Source of the DNA: Bacilli bacterium
GTDB lineage: Bacteria; Bacillota_I; Bacilli_A; RF39; UBA660
Reading direction: 5' to 3'
NCBI GenBank assembly: GCA_017397685.1
Contig: JAFQID010000042.1
Span: 1 to 45,120 of the forward strand
DNA length: 45,120 bases
This document shows, piece by piece, positions 1 to 9,127 of the stretch (position 1 is its first letter; each line of letters starts with the position of its first letter). A program made the position numbers and the translations under genes. Under the pieces are notes generated by a model. That model was not told the DNA's origin. It worked only from the letters and a program-made list of their open reading frames with translations, and searched no databases.

Positions 1-96
1 ATTAAATTATACATAGATTATTATAATAATGAAAGACCAAGTTATGCATTAAATTATAAAACCCCAATTCAATATAAAATTGAATCAGGGTTCTGA
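1..96 (+). pseudogene. IS3-family transposase OrfB, C-terminal end (cut by window edge)
   Basis: The frame beginning at base 1 is open for 31 codons and stops with TGA at 94-96. It reads YIDYYNNERPSYALNYKTP and onwards, which matches the conserved end of the IS3/IS150-type DDE integrase core (YN..R.H..L...TP). The rest of the gene lies left of the window, so whether the element is intact cannot be judged; it is typed as pseudogene only because it is partial here. It points right, towards the surface-protein gene pair on the other strand. The following bases 112-139 look like an IS150-type terminal repeat. Confidence 0.75.
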
Positions 97-111
97 AACA
101 TTCTTTTTATA

Positions 112-139
112 AAATGTCTACATTTAGTTGACTAGTCTA
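112..139. mobile_element. Possible right terminal repeat of the IS3-family element
   Basis: This short stretch lies 16 bases after the transposase stop. It reads AATGTCTACATTTAGTTGAC and then TAGTCTA, resembling the imperfect terminal repeats at the right end of IS150-group elements. The matching left end is outside the window, so the boundary is a guess. Confidence 0.35.
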
Positions 140-166
140 TTTTTAACTTTCCATTTATAAAATTAA

Positions 167-913
167 CTAATTATTTAAAATTTCACTACTATAAAATTCA
201 TACTTATTATCTTTTAAATTAAAAGTATACCTTCTTTTTACACATTTATATTTATCAGGATTGTTTTCTAAATCACTTAGTGTTTCTTTTAATTTATTTA
301 CTTCAAAAGTATATTTAAACTTTCTATCTAAATAATCCTGATAAGAACAATATATCTTACCTTCAAACAAATAATAGTGAACAGCATCAATACTTCTTTT
401 ATTATCATCTGCATATTTATCCACAATAACATCTAAAGCAATATAATTATCAATATCCGTAACACATTTAGAATTATGAGTAAATACCATATCTTTTTCA
501 TCATAAATTAAACAATATTCTTTAATATCCTCATTATATAATATATCATCTCGAGCTACATTAAAATTATTTCCGAATATATGATTAATATAATTATTAA
601 TTTCATCATAAGAAACTATATCATTTTCCATAAAAATATATTTATATACATTATATACATAATTATTAATCATATCTTGATTTAAATTACTTGCAGAATA
701 ATTATTCCCTATCATATTAAAATTATTTAAAGGAAAACTTCCCAAGTACTCAGAAAACAACTGATCATTATTTCTTTCAGAATTTTTATTTTTATCATTA
801 TCTTTATTATCAAAATTATCTATATTATGTTTATTATAAATTAAGAAACAACAAAATATAATAAGCATGAATAAGATAAATAAAATTAAATATTTTTTTA
901 TATTTTTTTTCAT
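167..913 (-). CDS. Hypothetical single-pass membrane protein
   Basis: 248 residues from the ATG at 913, which overlaps the stop of the upstream gene as ATGA and has a GGAG site 7 bases before it. An upstream in-frame start would add 13 residues and has no such site. The protein opens with MKKNIKKYLILFILFMLIIF, one hydrophobic segment near residues 6-26, then an Asn- and Asp-rich linker and a polar domain. It is therefore probably anchored in the membrane with its bulk outside. I do not recognise the family. The ATGA overlap implies translational coupling with the InlB-repeat surface protein, and a shared job at the cell surface is an inference from that. Confidence 0.75.
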   Translation of the reverse strand: MKKNIKKYLILFILFMLIIFCCFLIYNKHNIDNFDNKDNDKNKNSERNNDQLFSEYLGSFPLNNFNMIGNNYSASNLNQDMINNYVYNVYKYIFMENDIVSYDEINNYINHIFGNNFNVARDDILYNEDIKEYCLIYDEKDMVFTHNSKCVTDIDNYIALDVIVDKYADDNKRSIDAVHYYLFEGKIYCSYQDYLDRKFKYTFEVNKLKETLSDLENNPDKYKCVKRRYTFNLKDNKYEFYSSEILNN

Positions 914-2841
914 GAACAATCTCCATAATAACAAGTAACAGTAGTAGAGCAATTTCCATTAGAACAAGTAGAAGTACAGTGGCAAGGCCCAGAACCGCAT
1001 CCACAACCACTACTTCCTCCACTACTAGAGGAACTAGAATAATATAAAGTTGAATTATAATATGAACCAGATTTACTAGTACTTATTTTATAACTAGATC
1101 TTTTTGTAACAGAACCACTATATGGCGTACTAGCAGTACCGCTTATTACACCATTGTAGAAATAAAATCCAAGAGAGCTACTACTCATATAAACTCCATA
1201 ACTTCCACCCGATACTTTAGGTGAAGAAGTACTTAAAGTACTACCACTATTACCTACATAAATATTATTTGAACCAGTTCCATATATTCCATATGTTGAA
1301 CCAGTAACAGTACCACCATATACTCTAACAATACCAGAAGTATTACTTATTCCATAAGTAGAACCAGTAATATTACCACCATTTACATTAACATTACCTG
1401 TAGTGTTAGAAATAGCGGCATTTCCACTAGAAGTATATGTCCCACTAGATATTGTTAACGTTCCCATATTTACAAATATATTCCCAGAATTAGTATAAGT
1501 ACCATTACTTATAGTTAAGCTTCCTTGATTTGTAATCTTTCCTTTAGCAGTTTTACTATTTAAATTTATAGTAATAGTTTTACCAGAAGGAATAGTAACA
1601 TTTTCACTATTAGTCATATTAACAAGTAAATTAATAGTACCAGATGAAGATACAGCGGATATTGCACTAGCTAAAGAAGTGTATTTAGAACCTCCAACAA
1701 CCTGAGCAACATACGGAACATAAACCGCATATAAAACCAAATCAGAAGTTACACTTACACCAGATTGTGATTTTTTATAGACCACACTTCCAGTAGAAGA
1801 AGTCGCCCAACCAGCAAAAGTATAATTAGTAGAATCACTCGCTGTAGGAACAACACTTGTTATAGTATAAGTATCTCCTTCATTTACTTTATAAATTGTA
1901 CTATCAGCACCACTTCCACCATTTGCATTATATTTAACGGTATAATATTTTTTCCAAACCGCATAAAATGTAGTATCAGCGCTCACTTTATAACTATTTC
2001 CGCTAGTATAATTTGCAGTTGTACTACTACTTGTACTCCAGCCCATAAACGTATAACCTTCTCTAGTAGGAGCAATACTATCTATAATATGATATTCGCC
2101 ATCAATTACATCAAAAGTATTTGTACTAACGCCACTACCACCATTCAAATCATAACTAACTTTATGAATTTTTCTCCAAGCAGCATAAAACGTCGTATCA
2201 GCATAAGCTTCATAACTATCACCACTAAAATAAGTACCTATACCTTCACTTCTATCAAGTTTCCATCCAGAAAAAGCGTAGTTTTCTCTTTCGGGAGTGT
2301 AATCTTTAATATAATGTACATCTCCCTCTTCTAAAGAAATAGTATCAATTATATTAGAAACGCCCTTATTTTCATCATATTTAACAAATACACCTAAAGT
2401 AGTAAAAGTCCAAGGATCTACATAAGTACCCGAACCCAAAACCTTAACTCTAGATTTTATATATTCTGTTATCCTAAGACCAGTTTTTTCATTAATATTT
2501 TTATAACCATCAGGCACTACAAAAATATTAGTATCATTTTTACTCATCGAAAAATACTTACTTCCATCATATAAATATGAACTTTTATTACCAATAACAT
2601 CATATTCTAGCTTATTTATAAATCCGCCATAAGTAAAATCATCATCTTTATATAGTCCATTTTCATCAATACCAAACTTATTATTATTAAAATATAAAAA
2701 TCTTTCATATTTATTAAAATCTTTTATGTAACTTTCCACATAATTAACAGATTCATTATAAGTATTATCATAAGATGCATTAATAACATCACATCCTATA
2801 AATATTAAAAAAAATAAAATAAAATATTTCACTATTTTCAT
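910..2841 (-). CDS. InlB B-repeat surface protein with beta-helix region and Cys-rich tail
   Basis: 643 residues from the ATG at 2841, preceded by a GGAG site; a start 12 bases upstream is less well placed. An N-terminal signal segment (MKIVKYFILFFLIFIGC) is followed by a unique domain. Three tandem InlB/Listeria-Bacteroides repeats lie roughly at residues 150-380, each with a Y-[DN]-x-N-G-G-like opening, a T.EGYTFxGW-type core and an 'ADTTFYAxW' end. A Ser/Thr/Gly/Asn-rich stretch with short 'GxxxxxxYGI' repeats follows, typical of a right-handed beta-helix. The last 32 residues hold eight cysteines in CxC and CxxxxC spacings. There is no LPXTG motif. The Cys in FIGC might be a poor lipobox; otherwise cleavage would fall after INA. 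A surface adhesin-like role is likely. The cysteine tail could bind metal or cross-link the protein. Confidence 0.85.
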   Translation of the reverse strand: MKIVKYFILFFLIFIGCDVINASYDNTYNESVNYVESYIKDFNKYERFLYFNNNKFGIDENGLYKDDDFTYGGFINKLEYDVIGNKSSYLYDGSKYFSMSKNDTNIFVVPDGYKNINEKTGLRITEYIKSRVKVLGSGTYVDPWTFTTLGVFVKYDENKGVSNIIDTISLEEGDVHYIKDYTPERENYAFSGWKLDRSEGIGTYFSGDSYEAYADTTFYAAWRKIHKVSYDLNGGSGVSTNTFDVIDGEYHIIDSIAPTREGYTFMGWSTSSSTTANYTSGNSYKVSADTTFYAVWKKYYTVKYNANGGSGADSTIYKVNEGDTYTITSVVPTASDSTNYTFAGWATSSTGSVVYKKSQSGVSVTSDLVLYAVYVPYVAQVVGGSKYTSLASAISAVSSSGTINLLVNMTNSENVTIPSGKTITINLNSKTAKGKITNQGSLTISNGTYTNSGNIFVNMGTLTISSGTYTSSGNAAISNTTGNVNVNGGNITGSTYGISNTSGIVRVYGGTVTGSTYGIYGTGSNNIYVGNSGSTLSTSSPKVSGGSYGVYMSSSSLGFYFYNGVISGTASTPYSGSVTKRSSYKISTSKSGSYYNSTLYYSSSSSSGGSSGCGCGSGPCHCTSTCSNGNCSTTVTCYYGDCS

Positions 2842-2884
2842 AAGTATCTCCAATCATAAATATTATATCAAAAAATATACATAA

Positions 2885-2921
2885 AAAAAATAAAAATCAC
2901 ATAAAATTTTTATTTTTTTAA
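2885..2921 (-). terminator. Possible AT-only terminator after der
   Basis: Just after the der stop, complementary A-rich and T-rich runs (AAAAATAAAAA and TTTTTATTTTT) could pair and are followed by further T on the minus strand. The stem has no G or C, so it is weak evidence. Confidence 0.35.
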
Positions 2922-4228
2922 TTTTCTCCTTTATTTTTAAAATATATCAAAATAGGTGTCCCACTAAAATCAATATTCTCCCTAATTTTGTTTTCAAGAT
3001 ATCTATAATAAGAAAAATGAACTAATGCTTTAGAATTAACCTCAATATCAAATCTAGGCGGTTTAATCCCAGATTGATGAGCAAAATAAATCTTAAGTTT
3101 CTTTCCTTTAAATGATGGTGGTGGAGTTTCAATAAAAGCTTCTCTCAAAACATCATTAATAATATTAGTTGCTATTTCTTTCTTACTATTTTCATATGAC
3201 TTAATAACTTCAGGCATTAAAGTATGTATTCTCTTCTTAGTTTTAGCACTTAAAAACACAATACTAGCCCATGGAATAAATTGAAAATTATCATAAATAA
3301 TCTTCTTCCACTCTTTTATAGCGCCATCTTTATCATCAATAGTATCCCACTTATTAACAACAATTACTATAGGTTTACCCGCTTCAAGCGCATAAGAAGC
3401 AATATGTTTATCATGTTCAACTACCCCAGTAGTACTATCAATAACAAGTAAGCACACATCACTTCTATCAATAGCTTTCATACTTCTAATAAGACTATAT
3501 TTCTCAACACTCTCAAAAATCTTACCCTTCTTACGAAGCCCAGCAGTATCAATCAAAACATACTCTTCCTTATTATAAGTAAATATTGTATCTATCGCAT
3601 CTCTAGTCGTACCAGCAACATTACTAACAATTACTCTTTCCTCTCCAAGTAAAGCATTAACAAGACTACTCTTTCCAACATTAGGTCTACCTATAACAGA
3701 AATTTTAACCTTATCACTTTCTTCTTCAAAAGTTGGTTCATATCCCCTATTTACCTCTTCCATTAACTCATCTATATTAATATTTCTCTCAGCTGATATA
3801 CCTATTACATAATCAAATCCAAGACTATAAAACTCATATAAATTATCATTAGCTATTTTACTATCACATTTATTAACCGCAACAATAACCTTCTTACCAC
3901 TTTTTCTAAGAATATCACGAATCATTAAATCATTAGATGTAAGACCATCTTTTCCATCTACAACAAAAACTATCGTATCACACTCTTCAATTGCAATATC
4001 TACCTGCATTTTAATTTCTTCATTAAAAGATCCATCAGATAAATCAATACCACCAGTATCAATTAAATAAAAAGGAATCTCATCATACATACAATTAGAA
4101 TATATTCTATCCCTAGTAACCCCAGGAATATCCTCAATAATAGCTATCTTTTTACCAGCAAGTCTATTAAACAAAGTACTTTTTCCAGTATTAGGTCTAC
4201 CAACAAGCGCAACAGTTTGTTTCTTCAT
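2918..4228 (-). CDS. der: Ribosome-assembly GTPase Der (EngA)
   Basis: 436 residues, the normal length. The start is the ATG at 4228 (MKKQTVALVGRPNTGKST), preceded by GGTGATTTT; a longer frame adds 22 residues of unlikely sequence. Two tandem GTPase domains are visible. The first has GRPNTGKST, DTGG and NKCD. The second has GRPNVGKSS, DTAG and NKWD. The C-terminal KH-like domain ends in SGTPILIYF. Der is an essential GTPase for maturation of the 50S ribosomal subunit. The gene stands alone and is divergent from the PAP2 gene. Confidence 0.97.
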   Translation of the reverse strand: MKKQTVALVGRPNTGKSTLFNRLAGKKIAIIEDIPGVTRDRIYSNCMYDEIPFYLIDTGGIDLSDGSFNEEIKMQVDIAIEECDTIVFVVDGKDGLTSNDLMIRDILRKSGKKVIVAVNKCDSKIANDNLYEFYSLGFDYVIGISAERNINIDELMEEVNRGYEPTFEEESDKVKISVIGRPNVGKSSLVNALLGEERVIVSNVAGTTRDAIDTIFTYNKEEYVLIDTAGLRKKGKIFESVEKYSLIRSMKAIDRSDVCLLVIDSTTGVVEHDKHIASYALEAGKPIVIVVNKWDTIDDKDGAIKEWKKIIYDNFQFIPWASIVFLSAKTKKRIHTLMPEVIKSYENSKKEIATNIINDVLREAFIETPPPSFKGKKLKIYFAHQSGIKPPRFDIEVNSKALVHFSYYRYLENKIRENIDFSGTPILIYFKNKGEN

Positions 4229-4354
4229 AAAATCACCACTTAAATTATAAACTAAAAATAATTTTTTTTCCACAGAAACAAAAAAATTATGCAAAATAAC
4301 AATAATAACTTTAACTTTTATAAAAATAAATATATAATTTAATTGTGATGCAGT

Positions 4355-5014
4355 ATGAAAGAAAAAATAGAATATTATTTAAAGCCATTATTAATATCAG
4401 CACTTGCTGTAATAGGCCAACTAACAATTTATAAATTATCTGTAGCTTTTCAAAATAACCCAACACTAATTGGAAATAATATAGATAATAAAATACCATT
4501 CATAATATATTTCATAATTCCATACACAATATGGTATATACTTCTTTTTCTAATGCCAATAATAATTTATAAAAAAGACAAAAAAGATTTTACAAGATAT
4601 ATTATTACATACCTAAGCATATCACTATTTGCTGATATTATTTATATAATTTATCCAACAACAATCATAAGACCAGAAATCACTAACACACCAAACATAT
4701 TATATAGTATAGCAAAAATTATATTTACAATAGACACACCTATTAGAAACTGCTTTCCCTCTCTTCACTGCGCAGTATCAACTCTTTGGATACTATTTAT
4801 ACTAGAAAAAAATAAATACAACACAAAAACAAAAATAATAACTATATTAATAAATATACTTATAATCCTATCAACCCTACTCATTAAACAGCATGTACTA
4901 ATAGATGCAATAAGCGGAATATTACTAGCAATAATAATTTATTACATAATAAAACAAAATAAAACAATAACAAACAAACTTCACAATAAACTATCAAAAA
5001 TATTTAAATATTGA
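4355..5014 (+). CDS. PAP2-superfamily membrane phosphatase-like protein
   Basis: 219 residues, almost entirely hydrophobic, with about six membrane segments. PAP2 (phosphatidic acid phosphatase type 2) motifs are visible: an 'IIRP' stretch fitting the end of motif 1, 'NCFPSLHCA' as motif 2 (PSLH), and 'KQHVLIDAISG' as motif 3 (H followed by D). This arrangement resembles the PAP2 branch related to inositol phosphotransferases, and the substrate is probably a lipid phosphate or pyrophosphate. It is monocistronic and closed by the hairpin at 5013-5035. The ribosome binding site is weak, so the exact start is the least certain point. Confidence 0.85.
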   Translation: MKEKIEYYLKPLLISALAVIGQLTIYKLSVAFQNNPTLIGNNIDNKIPFIIYFIIPYTIWYILLFLMPIIIYKKDKKDFTRYIITYLSISLFADIIYIIYPTTIIRPEITNTPNILYSIAKIIFTIDTPIRNCFPSLHCAVSTLWILFILEKNKYNTKTKIITILINILIILSTLLIKQHVLIDAISGILLAIIIYYIIKQNKTITNKLHNKLSKIFKY

Positions 5015-5035
5015 TGTATCAAAAATACATCTTTT
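5013..5035 (+). terminator. Rho-independent terminator after the PAP2 gene
   Basis: A perfect 7-bp stem GATGTAT/ATACATC with a 5-base loop begins inside the stop codon and is followed by TTTT. The convergent nuclease gene ends four bases further on. Confidence 0.8.
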
Positions 5036-5038
5036 AAA

Positions 5039-5929
5039 TTACAAAAATTCATACTTTCTAGCAATAATCCTTTTATCTGAACAATACTTTATTACATACT
5101 TATTTTCTTCTTTACAAATTATTATTCCTATTGTTTTATTTTCAACATCACTTTTAATATTCTCATCTATATAATTCATATATACCATAATCTGACCAAT
5201 ATGTTCTTTCTTAAGCTCAGTTATTTTAAGCTCAACAACAACATAACATTTATGTTTTATATTATAAAGAAGTAAATCGATATAATTATACCTATCATCT
5301 AATTTTATCTTGTATTCACTTTTAATAAAAGTAAATCCAATACCTAATTCTTCTAAAAAGTTTTCAATATCTTCAAGTATCAACTTTTTTAGTATTTTCT
5401 CCGAAAATATTTCATAATTAATATTATTCTTAATACTAATAGGATTTTTAACATAATCAACTATATTTATTTCTTTTTTATCAAATAACTTTAGTTTAGT
5501 TTCTTCTGGTAATCTTTCATATTCATTAGATTTTATTTTTTCTCTTAACTGTCTCACAGTTAAATTTTGCAATTCACAAATATTTATATAATAAACTATT
5601 TTATTTATATTATCAAACCTCAATATTTCATCATAATGACTCCATGATAATTTTGCCGACAATGTCGGCAATTTTCCAGATAAAATAAAATTATAATATT
5701 TTAATATTCTATATAACAATCTTACACTATACCCTTTTCCAAATTCCTTAGTTAACTTTATCGAATACTCTTTTATTATTGCATCGCCATAATGTTTTCC
5801 AGCTTCACTAAGTAATTTACCTACTTTATAATAAGCATTTAAATCACTTTTATTTTTACTATAATCTTTGACTCTTTTTGTTATCTCATTATTTATTAAC
5901 TCATTTTTAATCTCATCATAATAATCCAT
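5039..5929 (-). CDS. YhcG/DUF1016-family PDDEXK nuclease
   Basis: 296 residues from an ATG at 5929. The N-terminal helical half contains 'GKGYSVRLLYRILKYY' and 'LSAKLSWSHYDEIL', the hallmark of the DUF1016 N-terminal domain. The C-terminal half has 'EELGIGFTFIKSEYKI', 'YNYIDLLLYN' and 'CYVVVELKI', giving the D...E-x-K pattern of a PDDEXK nuclease fold. The typical length is 330-380, so this is a slightly short member. Family members occur with restriction-modification and defence genes, but here it stands alone between a phosphatase and a carboxypeptidase. Its target is unknown. A GC-rich palindrome lies inside the gene at 5653-5671. Confidence 0.9.
   Translation of the reverse strand: MDYYDEIKNELINNEITKRVKDYSKNKSDLNAYYKVGKLLSEAGKHYGDAIIKEYSIKLTKEFGKGYSVRLLYRILKYYNFILSGKLPTLSAKLSWSHYDEILRFDNINKIVYYINICELQNLTVRQLREKIKSNEYERLPEETKLKLFDKKEINIVDYVKNPISIKNNINYEIFSEKILKKLILEDIENFLEELGIGFTFIKSEYKIKLDDRYNYIDLLLYNIKHKCYVVVELKITELKKEHIGQIMVYMNYIDENIKSDVENKTIGIIICKEENKYVIKYCSDKRIIARKYEFL
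5653..5671. repeat. GC-rich 19-bp palindrome inside the YhcG-family gene
   Basis: TTGCCGACA, one central A, then TGTCGGCAA: a perfect inverted repeat within the codons for KLPTLSAKL. It stands out from the very AT-rich surroundings. Confidence 0.8.
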
Positions 5930-6059
5930 ATTACCCCCTAATATTATTATTCGCTAAAAAACATAAAAACACTTTAAAAAATGTAAACAAAATGTTCAAA
6001 AAACAAAAACATAAAAATATAAATAAAATTAAATAGTATAATTATATTAGGTGATTACC

Positions 6060-7007
6060 ATGAATAAAAAACTTTTAAATGTAATTTTAACAATTATAAT
6101 AATATGTCTATCAGTACTATTATACATATTAATAATGCACTTTAATAAAGAACCAGAGCCTATAGAAAAAGAACCTGAAATAGATCCAATCACAGAAAAA
6201 CTATCTCATCTAGGTTATAAAACAGAAGACATATCTTATATAAAAGAAACATTTACAGAAGAACAAATTAACTTACATCTTCTTTCAAAAAAATACAAAT
6301 CATTAATTAACTACTCAAAATCAAAAGGATTTAACATAGAAAACCTAGAGAGATACGAATCATACAAACAAAAAAACAAAACATTAAAAGAAGATAAAAT
6401 AGTTCTATACACAGAAATAGGATTAGATAAAGAGTTCTACTCAGATATAAAAACAATAGATACATTTGATAAACTTTGCTTAGTAAACAAATATTATCGT
6501 CTTCCAGAAAACTATAGTGCAGAAAATCTTGTAACACTCGATAAAAACTACTCATCTTCTTCTCAAAAAATGAAAAAAGAAGCAGCAAACTACATGAAAT
6601 CACTTATAGATGATGCAAAAAAAGAAGGCTATAATCTAACAGTAATATCAGGATATAGAACACAGTCTCTTCAAAACACCCTCTTCACAAACTCAGAAAA
6701 GAAAAATGGGCTTGAGCATGCACTAATGTATTCAGCAAAACCAGGCCACTCAGAACATCAAACAGGTTATGCAGCTGACCTAAACTCAGTAGAAGAATCA
6801 TTCGCAGACACAAAAGAATACACATGGCTAAAAGAAAATGCATACAAATATGGATTCATAGAAAGATACCCAAAAGGAAAAGAGTTCATAACTGGTTATG
6901 GCTATGAACCTTGGCACTATAGATATGTTGGAATAAACGCAGCAACTATAATCCAAAACGAACAAATAACATTCGAAGAATATTATATAAAATATATAAA
7001 AAGCTAA
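6060..7007 (+). CDS. M15B D-Ala-D-Ala carboxypeptidase family protein (VanY-like)
   Basis: 315 residues from the ATG at 6060, six bases after AGGTGAT; a GTG nine bases upstream is part of that site. An N-terminal hydrophobic anchor (residues about 5-28) puts the enzyme outside the membrane. The M15 peptidase motifs are complete: SGYRT, then GHSEHQTGYAADLN (zinc ligands about His233 and Asp240), and EPWHYRY (catalytic Glu about 283, ligand His about 286). It would trim the terminal D-Ala of peptidoglycan peptides. No other vancomycin-type genes are nearby, so a housekeeping wall role is more likely than resistance. Its stop overlaps that of the convergent gene by 3 bases. Confidence 0.93.
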   Translation: MNKKLLNVILTIIIICLSVLLYILIMHFNKEPEPIEKEPEIDPITEKLSHLGYKTEDISYIKETFTEEQINLHLLSKKYKSLINYSKSKGFNIENLERYESYKQKNKTLKEDKIVLYTEIGLDKEFYSDIKTIDTFDKLCLVNKYYRLPENYSAENLVTLDKNYSSSSQKMKKEAANYMKSLIDDAKKEGYNLTVISGYRTQSLQNTLFTNSEKKNGLEHALMYSAKPGHSEHQTGYAADLNSVEESFADTKEYTWLKENAYKYGFIERYPKGKEFITGYGYEPWHYRYVGINAATIIQNEQITFEEYYIKYIKS

Positions 7008-7018
7008 CAAGCTTTTTT
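6998..7018. terminator. Bidirectional terminator between convergent genes
   Basis: AAAAAGCT and AGCTTTTTT pair across a short loop, covering the overlapping stop codons of the carboxypeptidase and cadherin-like genes. T runs follow on both strands. Confidence 0.6.
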
Positions 7019-7714
7019 CTTTTTAAGAAAAAGTAAATAAAACAATATAAAAATAATAAAGCAAAAAACACATATTACACCTGTTGCACTAACCTTCTTA
7101 TCAAAATCACTAAACTCATGCCTTACACTTACATTATCACTTTTAAAAACTTCAACACTCTTTCTTACATGTATTACATACTTATTACTACTATTATTAC
7201 CAAAAACTTCTATCTCAATTAAATTATCACTTTCATTAAAACCACCATTACCACTTATCTTAACACTAGCATTTTCACTATAAGTTTCATAACTAATATC
7301 TAAATAATCCTCATCACCAATAAATACATCATAAGAAAACACTTCACTAGAAAACCCAATATCATAATCCTTAACACATAAACTTTCAAGTAAAGAAGAA
7401 TCCACTTGTTCATAACGTCTATAATCCCGAAAAACACTAATCTTATATTCTAAAATATTCTCTTCATTCTCTACCTTAATCACAAAAACATTCTCACCAT
7501 CTACAACATCAAACTTACCATAACCACTCACCACTTCCCCTTCATCCTTAACAACACTAATAACAATACTATCACTATCAGTAAAATAATTATATACAAA
7601 AACTTCCTTTTCAAACAAAGGACTAAGACTTTCACCATTAACTCTTATATCATCAAGTGCATACACATCACTATAAATAAACAAAAGAAATAAAATAACA
7701 ATAATTTTTTTCAT
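7004..7714 (-). CDS. Cell-surface protein with cadherin-like beta-sandwich domains
   Basis: 236 residues. There is an N-terminal signal peptide (MKKIIVILFLLFIYSDVYA), then two beta-rich units. Unit 1 runs from 'LDDIRVNGESLSPLF' to 'ILEYKISVFRDY', and unit 2 from 'LCVKDYDIGFSSEVFSYDV' to 'NKYVIHVRKS'. This is the pattern of the cadherin-like beta-sandwich (PF12733-type) repeats common on Bacillota surfaces: 'L..L.V....LSP.F......Y.......'. A C-terminal membrane helix (about 207-230) and a KKKK tail follow, so this is a single-pass membrane protein with its domains outside. A ligand is not predictable. Confidence 0.8.
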   Translation of the reverse strand: MKKIIVILFLLFIYSDVYALDDIRVNGESLSPLFEKEVFVYNYFTDSDSIVISVVKDEGEVVSGYGKFDVVDGENVFVIKVENEENILEYKISVFRDYRRYEQVDSSLLESLCVKDYDIGFSSEVFSYDVFIGDEDYLDISYETYSENASVKISGNGGFNESDNLIEIEVFGNNSSNKYVIHVRKSVEVFKSDNVSVRHEFSDFDKKVSATGVICVFCFIIFILFYLLFLKKKKAC

Positions 7715-7757
7715 ATAATCACATTATTATTATTAACATAATAAAAAAAACTATTAA

Positions 7758-9098
7758 TCATTTAATAGTTTCCTTCAAATATCTTTTAAGCAAAAATGTC
7801 ATAAAATATGGGAAAGTATAAAACTTACCATTAAATCCAATATTCTTATTACATAATTTAATTCCATATTTAATATCCCTATAATTATCGCTATCAATTA
7901 AATTATTTAAACTTACAGTAGAATTATCACTTGCTTTAACTTCTATTGGAATAAGAGAATCTTTGTCTCTAACAAAGAAATCCATTTCCAAAGTTCCTTT
8001 TTCATTTTTAAAAAAATATAAATCATACCCTTCTTTCACAAGCATATCAGCAACTACATTTTCATATATAGCACCTTTATAAGTATTAAAATTTTGATTA
8101 TTTCTTAAATCATCCTGAACTTCTTCATCAAGTGACGCTATTAAAAGTCCAGTATCAGCAAAATATAAACGATAATTTTCAGGATTATAATTTCCTTTTA
8201 ATGGTAATGCACATTCTTCCATACAATAAGAAACATTTATAATTCCAGCATCACTAAGCCAATCAGAAACTCCTCTATATTCTCTGTTTCTAGCACCATC
8301 AGTTATTTTTGAAACTTGAAACTTTTTATTTTCATTTCCTAAAAAAACAGCAACCTTTCTATAAGCATTTAATATTCTCGCCTTATCTAATCCACTAGCA
8401 TATTTAGCAATATCTTCTTCATAATCTTTTAATATTTGTTGTTGCATTCCTAGTATCCCACTAAAGTTTTTATTTTCTATATATTTAGCTACTACCGCAG
8501 GCATTCCACCTAACACCATATAATCTTTAAAATTATTCATCATTACATCAAATTGAGTAGTAGTAAGAGCCTTGCACTGTTTCATACATTCAAATAATTC
8601 TTCAATTTGGCTTTCCTTATATCCCTTAGCCCATAAAAACTCTTCAAAATCCATTGAATACATAGTATAGTCTTGTTTATTTCCAACACTATTTGATTCA
8701 ATCTCATTATAATTAATTCCCATCATTGAACCAGAACATATAACATCAAATCTCTTATCAATATTAAATGCTTTTAAAGATGTCGCACAATTAATACAAT
8801 CTTGTAATTCATCAAAAAATATCAAAGTTTCTCCAGTCTCAAATATAAAATCATTATTAATCATAGAAATATTACTAATAATAGTATCTACATCAAATCC
8901 ATTATCAAAAATAGTTTTATATTGAGGTTGTAACGCAAAATTAATTTCAACAAAATATTTATAATTGTTTCTAGCAAAGTTTTCTATAGAATCAGTCTTT
9001 CCAATTTGCCTAGCACCTCTAACAATAAGTGGTAACTTATCTTTAGTATTCTTCCATTCAAGTAAAAAATCATCAATTTTTCTTCTTAATCTTGACAT
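7758..9098 (-). CDS. AAA ATPase with DUF4143 domain
   Basis: 446 residues from the ATG at 9098, preceded by AGAGGTGA; the longer frame starts at a GTG inside that site. The N-terminal AAA_14 domain has a Walker A (RGARQIGKTDS) and a Walker B (LIFFDELQD). The C-terminal DUF4143 domain has 'YFADTGLL', 'GAIYENVVADML' and 'EMDFFVRDKDSLIPIEVKA', whose D...E-V-K pattern resembles a PDDEXK nuclease core. Proteins of this type are widespread and often multicopy in gut bacteria; their function is unknown. A second, divergent copy lies at 15789-16991. The gene appears monocistronic. Confidence 0.92.
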   Translation of the reverse strand: MSRLRRKIDDFLLEWKNTKDKLPLIVRGARQIGKTDSIENFARNNYKYFVEINFALQPQYKTIFDNGFDVDTIISNISMINNDFIFETGETLIFFDELQDCINCATSLKAFNIDKRFDVICSGSMMGINYNEIESNSVGNKQDYTMYSMDFEEFLWAKGYKESQIEELFECMKQCKALTTTQFDVMMNNFKDYMVLGGMPAVVAKYIENKNFSGILGMQQQILKDYEEDIAKYASGLDKARILNAYRKVAVFLGNENKKFQVSKITDGARNREYRGVSDWLSDAGIINVSYCMEECALPLKGNYNPENYRLYFADTGLLIASLDEEVQDDLRNNQNFNTYKGAIYENVVADMLVKEGYDLYFFKNEKGTLEMDFFVRDKDSLIPIEVKASDNSTVSLNNLIDSDNYRDIKYGIKLCNKNIGFNGKFYTFPYFMTFLLKRYLKETIK

Positions 9099-9127
9099 TT
9101 CCAAATTCACCTCTAGTTATATTTTAA

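Noticed and set aside
834..1022. Small open frame opposite to or shifted from the Cys-tail gene
   Set aside because: It lies within two overlapping real genes in another frame, has leucine/valine-rich shadow composition and no independent ribosome binding site.
6060..7007. VanY-like gene as part of a vancomycin-resistance cluster
   Set aside because: No ligase, dehydrogenase, dipeptidase or two-component genes are nearby.
7758..9098. DUF4143 ATPases as members of a named defence system
   Set aside because: Neither copy has a recognisable partner gene, and the family is common as stand-alone genes in gut bacteria.
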